Shown in pieces: positions 57,188-64,000 of a stretch of 64,000 nucleotides of DNA. The stretch's first letter is position 1. Each line of letters begins with the position of its first letter. The position numbers and the translations under genes were made by a program. The DNA comes from Adiantum capillus-veneris (Eukaryota; Streptophyta; Polypodiopsida; Polypodiales; Pteridaceae), in the NCBI GenBank assembly GCA_014529385.2, contig CM043967.1:83954278-84018277 (forward strand), in the 5' to 3' direction. The notes below the pieces were generated by a model. It was not told the origin of the DNA, made no database searches, and was given only the letters and a program-made list of their open reading frames with translations.

Positions 57188-57869
57188 CGCCAGAAGACTC
57201 CCATGTGCACACATTTTTCCGAATTGGTACATCAAACATGGCACCTCATTGCCTAGCCTTTTGCAATAGATAAGCCAACGCCAGAAGATCAGTCTAGCGT
57301 TTCGCAACACAACAGCCTAGCGTTTTTGCTTCTATTCGCAAGCCATCAGCCAAGAACAGCCATCCAGCCAAGCGTCTTCAGTGTTCAGCCCATCTTCTCG
57401 CCGGGATCATGGTGGATCTACTAACGCTACCACCTCAGCTGCAACCCAGTACTTCAGCGGCTCGTTGAGCCTCTTCTCGGCCGCATTGAGTGCTCCCATC
57501 GATGTCCATCATAGGCTCCATCATCATCTGCATTTTCAGCCCTGCTTTGCGTCATAGATCTGGTGCATTTTGCGTGCCAGATCTGCGTTTTTGCAGCCAG
57601 CTTTCAGCCTCACATCACAGCGCAAATCAGCCCCACATCTACCCCTTGGTGGCCATCAGCCCCCTCATCCGAGACGGATCCAAACGCGCATCAAATCAGC
57701 CCGGAAATGCTTCATCTTAAGAGTTACAACGGCGACATTCCCCACTTGAGTCAGTAGAGTCTGCATTGAGGTATTGCATGCATGAACATTCCAGTTACGC
57801 AATCAAAAGCAAATATCACATCGGCAACGGTGTGGGGGGCCCTTGAGAGAATTGATTGGAACCCCATCG

Positions 57870-57923
<54 letters not shown>

Positions 57924-58073
57924 CACATCTCTACCTCATTCTCTCTCTACAAGGAAATAAAAGGAACCATCATTCGTGCTAAGTAGCACACATTCAAGCA
58001 AGAAAATAAGTCAAGATTTGTGGAAGTGTAAAGTCTAGATATTGTCACCATTTCAATTCCATTGCACCTGACA
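57188..58073 (+). mobile_element. Second part of the older LTR, with (CT)n
   Basis: Non-coding, with many CAGCC words. Contains (CT)n at 57872-57920 and ends CACCTGACA immediately before a primer-binding site, so it is the end of a 5' LTR. I infer that it continues 50237-50486 across the nested element. Confidence 0.5.
57872..57920. repeat. (CT)n microsatellite
   Basis: About 24 units, no LINE sequence next to it. Confidence 0.95.
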
Positions 58074-58074
58074 T

Positions 58075-58087
58075 TGGTATCATAGCC
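58075..58087 (+). promoter_or_regulatory. Primer-binding site, tRNA-Met type
   Basis: TGGTATCATAGCC differs by one base from the common plant initiator-tRNA-Met primer site TGGTATCAGAGCC, one base after the LTR end CA. The interior of this element is replaced by the minus-strand Ty3 element. Confidence 0.65.
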
Positions 58088-58149
58088 CATCAATTTGGAG
58101 TCAAAAATTTCCAATCCGAGACAACCACTGCGGGAGTTCACAGGCATTG

Positions 58150-58532
58150 AAACGAAAGAGGAGAAAGGATCTCCTCGCTACACAGACCGCCTACACATAC
58201 GCGTCGGACGAACCACCCAACCATAGCCACCATCCGGAGGCTCCCCCGTGCTGGGGCCAGCGTCCGAGGACGTAGGCGTGCACCTTTAAAACCAAGCGTC
58301 CCATACCACCCGGCCTCACCTCCTCGAGGTGACCTCGAGCACTCCTAGCCTCGCAGGCTAACCACTGGCACTCTGCCAATGGCCGTCGATAACTGCAAAT
58401 GAGGCCTTGGCCTCCCTTTTATAATAATGGCCGGCCACACTAGCCATGTTCACACTACGGCCGCCCGGACGCTGGACACCCATCCTGACGGCATCTGGGC
58501 TAGATCCCCTCTCCTGTGAGCGGGACATAACA
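58150..58532 (-). repeat. 3' LTR of the minus-strand Ty3 element (approximate)
   Basis: On the minus strand a polypurine tract AAGGGGGGAAGTGGTA is followed at 58532 by TGTTATGTCCCGC, the LTR start. A TATA box (TATAAAAGGGAGG, about 58424-58412 on minus) supports a promoter. The LTR end is uncertain. A tRNA-like stretch with GTGGTTAGC and GCTCGAGGTCACC lies at about 58375-58315 on the minus strand. Confidence 0.55.
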
Positions 58533-58662
58533 TACCACTTCCCCCCTTAAGAACCATTGATGTCCTCATCAATGAAGTGGGGATATTGAGTCTTCAGAGC
58601 TCTAACGGGTTTCTAAGTAGCAAACCTTTCAGATTGACCCTTCCATTTAATTAAGGTACTCG

Positions 58663-60180
58663 TCATAAAGCCTTTTGACGCGAATGACGGGTACGATGAT
58701 CTAAAACTGCTTCTGGTTCTCGAGAAATATACTCAGTTTCCATATCTTGCCATACATTTTCCTCAATAGGCACAACGTCGGCTTCGCCCAATTTCACTTT
58801 AAGGCGGCTGACATGAAACACTGGATGTACACCAACATCCGAAGGAAGAGCCAGTTTGTAAGCAACTTGGCCAATTTTCTTTGTGATCAAGAATGGACCA
58901 CAATATCTAGCTGAAAGCTTATAATGCTTTCCCGTCCGCATAGTCTTGGAATCCTTGGGTATCTTCAGATAGACCCATTGTCCCACATCTAGAGTCCTTG
59001 GAGATCTCTTTTGATTAGCATAAGTAGTGACTCGATCACGAGCCGTTCTTATACTATCCTTAGCCAATTCGAGCATTTCCTGCATGTCATACAGGAAATC
59101 ACAAGCTTGGCGTTCCTTGACTTTCTCTAAGCCAATAGCAATTGGGGATTTAGGCTCAAATCCATACATCAGCATGAACGGGCTAAATCCAGTAGCAGAA
59201 TGCTTGCTACTGTTATAGGCAAATTCTAATTGTGGAAGATACCTTTCCCAATCAGACTGCATGTGAGAGACATAGGCTCTCAACATGTCCTCTAACGTTT
59301 GATTCATCCTCTCAATTTGTCCATCGGACTCAGGATGGTCAGAAGACGACATACTCAACCTCGTCTGAAGGTGAGCAAAGACATCTCGCCAAAATCGGCC
59401 AATGAACTCAGTATCTCGATCACTGACGATATCTTCTGGGAGACCATACAACTTATAAAGCTGATCGACAAATAAAACCGCCAACTCATGGCTTTTTACT
59501 GTCGACTTCGTTGGTATAAACTTCGCCATTTTTGTGAGTCTATCGACCACAACCCAAATAGCGTCATTGCCCCGACTAGTATTTGGCAAACCAACAATGA
59601 AGTCCATGGAAATACTCTGCCACTTGGCATCTGGGATTTCCAATGGATGTAGCAGGCCAGCTTTCCTAAGGTGCTCTGCCTTATTGACCTGACACTGAGC
59701 GCATCTCTTCAAATAGCTCTCTATGTAAGAGCGCATCCTTGGCCAATAGAAATATCGCTTGACCAAAGCCAAAGTTCTCTGGATGCCTGGGTGCCCAGGG
59801 CTAGGAACATCGTGGCATTCGCACAAAATCCTTTGTCGAATCTCATCGATTTCCGGCACGCAGACTTTATCATTTCTGAACAATAGTCCGCCTCTAATGG
59901 AATATTGTCGTTGTCTCGTCTCTCCAGCACGACTCACTTGGGTCTCCCGACCACCCAAGCCTGTATGCGAGTCATGCCCCGCTTCGACCTCGTTCCATAT
60001 CTTGCCAAAATGGCCATCAGAATGACATAGCCCTCGGAGAGAGGGATAGAAATCCGTCGAGATTTCAGCCATAGACAAGGCATTAACTTCAGGAATCCTG
60101 TTGAGTGCATCGGCAACTCGATTGCTGGATCCTTTTCTATAACGGATCTCAAAGTCAAACTCTTGCATAAGCTCAACCAT
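58663..60180 (-). CDS. Ty3 integrase, long intact frame
   Basis: 505-codon frame. It opens with the RNase H end (FEIRYRKGSSNRVADALNRI), then the HHCC zinc-binding part (HDVPSPGHPGIQRTLALVKR, YLKRCAQCQVNKAEH), the core with DDE residues (SMDFIVGLPNTSRGNDAIWV, IVSDRDTEFIGRFWRDVF, SSDHPESDGQIERMNQTLED) and the C-terminal fold (YCGPFLITKKIGQVAYKLAL, HPVFHVSRLK). The second core motif reads DRDTEF (commonly DRDPRF), and PESDGQIER keeps the Glu. It ends where a frameshift precedes the chromodomain remnant (TLIKWKGQSERFAT-stop). It is the most intact retroelement protein in the window. Confidence 0.87.
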   Translation of the reverse strand: MVELMQEFDFEIRYRKGSSNRVADALNRIPEVNALSMAEISTDFYPSLRGLCHSDGHFGKIWNEVEAGHDSHTGLGGRETQVSRAGETRQRQYSIRGGLLFRNDKVCVPEIDEIRQRILCECHDVPSPGHPGIQRTLALVKRYFYWPRMRSYIESYLKRCAQCQVNKAEHLRKAGLLHPLEIPDAKWQSISMDFIVGLPNTSRGNDAIWVVVDRLTKMAKFIPTKSTVKSHELAVLFVDQLYKLYGLPEDIVSDRDTEFIGRFWRDVFAHLQTRLSMSSSDHPESDGQIERMNQTLEDMLRAYVSHMQSDWERYLPQLEFAYNSSKHSATGFSPFMLMYGFEPKSPIAIGLEKVKERQACDFLYDMQEMLELAKDSIRTARDRVTTYANQKRSPRTLDVGQWVYLKIPKDSKTMRTGKHYKLSARYCGPFLITKKIGQVAYKLALPSDVGVHPVFHVSRLKVKLGEADVVPIEENVWQDMETEYISREPEAVLDHRTRHSRQKAL

Positions 60181-60584
60181 CTAGCCTTCCGGCCTCTGAG
60201 ATTACCCTGATCACAGATATAGCGCAAGGAGTGATGATCTGTCCATGTAACAAACGTAGAGCCATACAAGTAGTGCCGCCATTTCCTCAGGGCATGGACT
60301 ACGGCGTAAAGCTCCTTCTCATAGGTTGGATAACGCATCTCAGCGTTAGAAAGTTTCTTACTTTCAAAAGCAACAAGACGTCCATCCTCGTATAATGCCG
60401 CACCAATAGCATAATCACTAGCATCCGTTTCAGCCACAAACGGTTTGCTAGGATCCACAATGTGTAATATTGGCGCAGTAGTCACCAAGTGCTTTAGTGT
60501 CCAAAAGCTCTCGTCGAGACGCTCATTCCAGACAACAGGGGGATTACCCTTAGCATGAGGATCCGAAGTCTTTGGCCCTTTCAC
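59934..60584 (-). pseudogene. Ty3 RNase H
   Basis: WNERLDESFWTLKHLVTTAP, AETDASDYAIGAALYEDGRL, YPTYEKELYAVVHALRKWRH, TWTDHHSLRYI: the acidic residues of RNase H (Asp in DASD, Glu in EKEL, Asp in TDH) are all present. The frame slips near 60185, where MVELMQEFDFEIRYRKG continues in the integrase frame. RNase H removes the RNA strand after first-strand synthesis. Confidence 0.86.
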
Positions 60585-61260
60585 CCCCCCCTTTTAAAAG
60601 TTGCGTAAGCGGAGCAACAACTTTAGAGTAATCCTTGATAAACTTACGAAAGAATCCAGTAAAGCCTAAAAAGGACTTTACGTGGCGCACATTCTTCAGA
60701 ATGGGCCAATTTCGCACTTTATCCAATTTTTCAAGGTCGACACGAATCCCATCGCAAGTAATGATGTGACCCAAGTACAGAAGCTCTTTCTTAAAGAATT
60801 CGCACTTAGAAGCCTTAGCATAAAGCTTCTCAGTTCTCAGTACTTCGAGAACAATGCGTATATGCACTAGGTGCTCATACAAACTTCGGCTGTAGATCAA
60901 GATATCATCGAGAAATACAACAACGAAGTTGCCTAAAAATGGTCTCAACAGATCATCCATCATCTGCTGAAACATAGCTGGAGCATTGGTCAAACCAAAA
61001 GGCAAGACCAAAAACTCGTAGTGACCGTAAAGAGTATGGAAGCCGTATCTGATGATAGCCTAATCGCAGGTCTATCTTTGTAAAATACAACGCTCCATGG
61101 AGCCGATCTATCAAATCGTCCATGCGCAAGAGCGGATACTTGTTCTTGACAGTGAGCTTATTCAATCCCTTGTAATCCACGCAAAAGCGCAGTGTTATCC
61201 TTCTTTCGAGAAAGTAGCACTGGCACTTCCCACGGGGATTTACTAGGCCGAACAAAACCC
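60550..61260 (-). pseudogene. Ty3 reverse transcriptase, frameshifted
   Basis: First piece (61255-60953): RFCVDYKGLNKLTVKNKYPL, MDDLIDRLHGALYFTKIDLR, GYHQIR, after which the frame shifts. Second piece (61011-60550): MVLPFGLTNAPAMFQQMMDD, VVVFLDDILIYS with the catalytic Asp pair, LGHIITCDGIRVDLEKL and FLGFTGFFRKFIKDYSKV. Motif order and spacing are those of Ty3/gypsy RT. One frame change (about 61010-61060) and altered residues near 61220 disable it. Confidence 0.87.
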
Positions 61261-61280
61261 CTGTCGAGATAATCCTTCAG

Positions 61281-62057
61281 CTATCGCTGAATCTCGTCCT
61301 CCTTGGTTTTACTACACCGATAGGGTTGCTTTGAGAAGGGCTGACTACCAGCCACCAACTCAATGCCATGATCTACTCCTCTCGAAGGCGGCAAGCCAGG
61401 AGGTAGATCATCAGGAAAAACATCCTTGAAATCAATCATGATTTCTCGGAGAAGGTTGGATTCGTCGGAATCCCCAAATTCAACAGAAGAACACAAAACA
61501 TTTTTATGAAATTCAATAACAGAAGTACCAAGCACTAATGAATCAAACCAAGCAAATGGTACACATTGATAAAAGTCAACATCAGAAGACTTTATTTCTT
61601 TATACATTTCCAAAGCAGTAACAACTGGTATTGCAAAACCATTATTTACAGACATCTGATTACAAAGCGACACAGATACACGAGGCATGTTCTGCTTAAC
61701 AAAAACAAGAGAGTTATGTACATAGTCTATATACAATGAGTTTTGTTTACCATAAAACCATGGAATTCCTAAAATAACATCTGCTCTGTCCAGGCGCATG
61801 ATGTGGAAATCCAGGTTCTCTTTGTAATCAGCTAGCTCGATCGACAAATCTGGAACCATCCGATTCCATACATCCGTATCCATGCCACGAGCCATCTTCA
61901 CGCGATACTCATGGTCACTGTCCCGCGTCCGCAGGCTCAGTTTCTGCACCAATTTTGCATCCACAAAATTGTGTGAGCTTCCATTATCGAGGAGTACGGT
62001 CACGTCGTGCCCATTGATCTTCCCACGGAAACGGAGAAGATCGTGCTTATCAAACAC
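61281..62057 (-). pseudogene. Ty3 protease and linker to RT
   Basis: LRFRGKINGHDVTVLLDNGSSHNFVDAKL contains the retroviral-type aspartic protease active site. It reads LLDNG-SSHNF where most Ty3 elements have L(I/V)DSG-(A/S)THNF, so Ser is replaced by Asn after the catalytic Asp. The flap-like part VILGIPWFYG follows. The frame continues to the start of RT (FKDVFPDDLPPGLPPSRGVD) and ends in a stop at 61281. Protease cuts the Gag-Pol polyprotein. Confidence 0.82.
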
Positions 62058-63121
62058 TTGGTGCTAAAGGTACAATTAGTGCATGAACTGTGCGCTAAAT
62101 GATGGATTTCAACTTGAATAATATCAGAGTTACCTGAGATCTCGTGAATCTGAACCGAAGGACGACCTTGCGGTTTCTGTGTCTTCTTCTTCTTGGGGCA
62201 ATCCTTAATCTGGTGACCCATCTGGCCACATCCGAAGCAAGCCCCCTTCTTCACTGCATCAGCAACTAAAGCATTTCTGGCTTTCTTCTTCTCCTGAGAA
62301 GATCTCGGCGATGATTTGGACTTATGTTGGAATCGGGGTCGCTTCCTCGAAGCACCCTCACCGGATTGATGGTCTACAGTTCTTTTCTTCTCATAGTTCG
62401 CTCCATTTATCAAATGGAACGTCCTGGCCTTTGCCACTGCATCCTCGACATCAGTCAGGGCTTTGTCCTTGATTAAGGCCCAACGGTAATCCTCATGCAA
62501 TCCCAGCAGGTACATGTGCACAGCGTGCATAGAATCCACCTTGCAGAAGGTGAGCGCCTCTTTGAAAGCTGTCGTATATTTATCACAAGACAGAGTTTTC
62601 ATCGAAAGACTCTGTAGTTTGGCATAAGCTTTAAAAGGGTCCATTTTAGCGAAATCCCTCTTGAATTTCACACAAAAATCAGCCCACGTCGTAGGCTTCT
62701 CTGTCATGTCGCGCCACCAGTGCAGCCAATTATTTACGGCCAGTTCCGTACACTCCTTCTCTTCCCCTAAGAAATTTGTAGTTTTGTACGGAATCGTGGC
62801 AGTCGGACCACCCTGTGAACGTCCAAAAGCAGCAATCTGCGTCCGCAATTGCTGGAGATGGGTTTCGCCCTCGAAAATACGCGCACTCGTCGACTGAGCA
62901 ATATTTTCGAGAGAGTAGAGTCAAGAACTTAGCCCCTGCACGACCCCTTCAAGAGAGGCCAAGCGAATGTTCGTTTGAACGTTCGCGTTTTCCAGAGTGG
63001 TAACACGCTGGTCGAAACTCTGGAAAGTACTTGTAATCCATGTATAGAGAGCATGCGTGAATGGAATTTGGATATTACCTGGCGCGTCGTCACGCTGCAC
63101 ATCTGAGCTACACGAATCCAT
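62000..63121 (-). pseudogene. Ty3 gag with CCHC knuckle
   Basis: ATG at 63121 (MDSCSSDVQRDDAPGN) opens 66 codons with a heptad-like segment (TLENANVQTNIRLASLEGVV). After a gap and frame change, 62848-62000 carries NWLHWWRDMTEKPTTWADFC and FKRDFAKMDPF, the Ty3 gag capsid core (retrotransposon gag family). ACFGCGQMGHQIKDC (62239-62198) is a complete CX2CX4HX4C knuckle, followed by a Lys-rich linker. Gag assembles the particle and binds RNA. Confidence 0.85.
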
Positions 63122-63710
63122 GGCGAAGTGCGTGAAAAACTGGAATTTCCACGCAAAACCGGGCCTTTTCTGTACTTTTCGGTCGCGAAAAGTTGAAGTT
63201 CGAGGAGCTCTACGCGTCGGAGTAAGCGTCTGAAGGCGAGCAGGTAATGGCGGGGGCGCGAGAGCGCGAGCAGATGGGAGAGAGTAGACTCGATAGAGGA
63301 GCTGAAGAGGAAAAATGAAGTTCTCTGTAACTTACAAGTCTCTGTAAGTGAGTTTTTTAATAAAGTCAGGTTTCATACCATACTTTAAAAAACTTAAGTG
63401 TAAAAGGGCCACTTAATAAAGCACCCAATACATAGCGTTAAAAAAAACTTCAACGCAGGCTGAGAAAAAAAATCGAGCACCCATCTGCCTGCGAATGACG
63501 CGTGGAGAGGAAAATCGCACCCCCCCCGGCTCGTGGGTACGCGTGCCCAGCACACGCCAGAGGCTCCACTCTAGAGCCAACGCTTAGCAAATTGTCCACG
63601 ATGGATTTGTCCTCTCAGAGAAAAAGCAACGCTGGGCTTTTGTGAAAGTTGCACACCCACACTGGGTGTGCTCAACCCCTTCAGGTGCCCAATTACCAGA
63701 GAAAGCACGT

Positions 63711-63712
<2 letters not shown>
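63122..63712. other. Leader of the Ty3 element and unassigned sequence
   Basis: Expected to contain the leader, primer site and possibly part of the 5' LTR of the minus-strand element, but none could be identified with confidence. A perfect hairpin GCACACCCA-CAC-TGGGTGTGC lies at 63651-63671. Confidence 0.35.

Positions 63713-63783
<71 letters not shown>
63713..63783. repeat. (CT)n microsatellite
   Basis: About 35 units. The flanks do not show the LINE-A 3' end. Confidence 0.95.
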
Positions 63784-63785
<2 letters not shown>

Positions 63786-64000
63786 GCTTCGCACAGAGAA
63801 CTTGACAGAGAGATTTGAAAGTATACCATATGCTGAATTTTAATCTAAAGCAGCAAGTTAATGATAAATACATTGATTTTCATTGAAAACCAGTAAATTC
63901 AATAAGAATCCTCTGATTTTTAGCACTCCCACCTGTTAAATTGCTGAATTTTGTCAAAAATCAGAAAAAAACACATTAAGTTTCACCTGCAAACATACTC

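Larger units (their letters stand above)
58150..63121 (-). mobile_element. Ty3/gypsy chromovirus-type retrotransposon
   Basis: On the minus strand, in order: gag (63121-62050) with CCHC knuckle, protease (62057-61700), RT (61255-60550), RNase H (60584-60050), integrase (60180-58663), a remnant chromodomain (58660-58540), polypurine tract and 3' LTR. The order gag-PR-RT-RH-IN-chromodomain is that of chromoviruses. Only a handful of frameshifts and stops separate the pieces, so it is moderately young. The 5' LTR is not recognised within the window, although about 880 bp remain upstream of gag. Confidence 0.88.

Overview
The window is plant nuclear DNA dominated by transposable elements. Evidence for a plant: GT-AG introns, a nucleotidyltransferase of the plant HESO1/URT1-like type, a Ty3/gypsy chromovirus, copia gag remnants and two plant L1-type LINEs. 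The very long TE-filled intron and the density of (CT)n and poly(G/C) tracts suggest a large genome, perhaps a fern or other non-seed plant. That is inference; no sequence here fixes the species.

Layout. 1-8.6 kb: old repeat-derived DNA with a decayed gag gene on the minus strand, a tRNA-like SINE head and simple repeats. 8.7-12.9 kb: a decayed L1-type LINE (LINE-C, plus strand) split by a 462-bp Mutator-like MITE with a perfect 9-bp target duplication. 13.8-25.3 kb, minus strand: the only clear host gene, a HESO1-like nucleotidyltransferase. Seven coding exons could be joined in one open frame. Its largest intron (8.2 kb) contains a nearly full-length LINE (copy A1). The exons for the N-terminus are not visible.

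25.6-49.5 kb: a head-to-tail array of truncated copies (A2-A8) of one APE-type LINE, here called LINE-A. Copies are separated by (CT)n tracts, and every 3' end runs directly into (CT)n in the same orientation. Nested in the array are a 1,990-bp solo LTR (TSD CGCAC), a second LINE (LINE-B) in a twin-priming-like inverted arrangement, a reverse-oriented 1,475-bp solo LTR (TSD ACATA) and a copia gag/LTR fragment fused to LINE-A.

49.6-58.1 kb: nested LTR elements. A 532-bp solo LTR is followed by a 6.7-kb LTR retrotransposon in which gag runs straight into integrase, with protease, RT and RNase H deleted. Its 3' LTR carries a 144-bp hAT-like MITE that is absent from the 5' LTR, and its integrase is broken by a further LTR-like insertion containing a cluster of telomere-like CCCTAA motifs. 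An older LTR ending next to a tRNA-Met-like primer site appears to be split by this element. 58.1-63.1 kb, minus strand: a Ty3/gypsy chromovirus with all domains recognisable and a few frame breaks.

The most interesting signal is the fixed association of LINE-A, and apparently LINE-B, with (CT)n/(GA)n dinucleotide tracts. It suggests insertion targeted to microsatellites, or a (CT)n tail that acts as a landing pad for later insertions.
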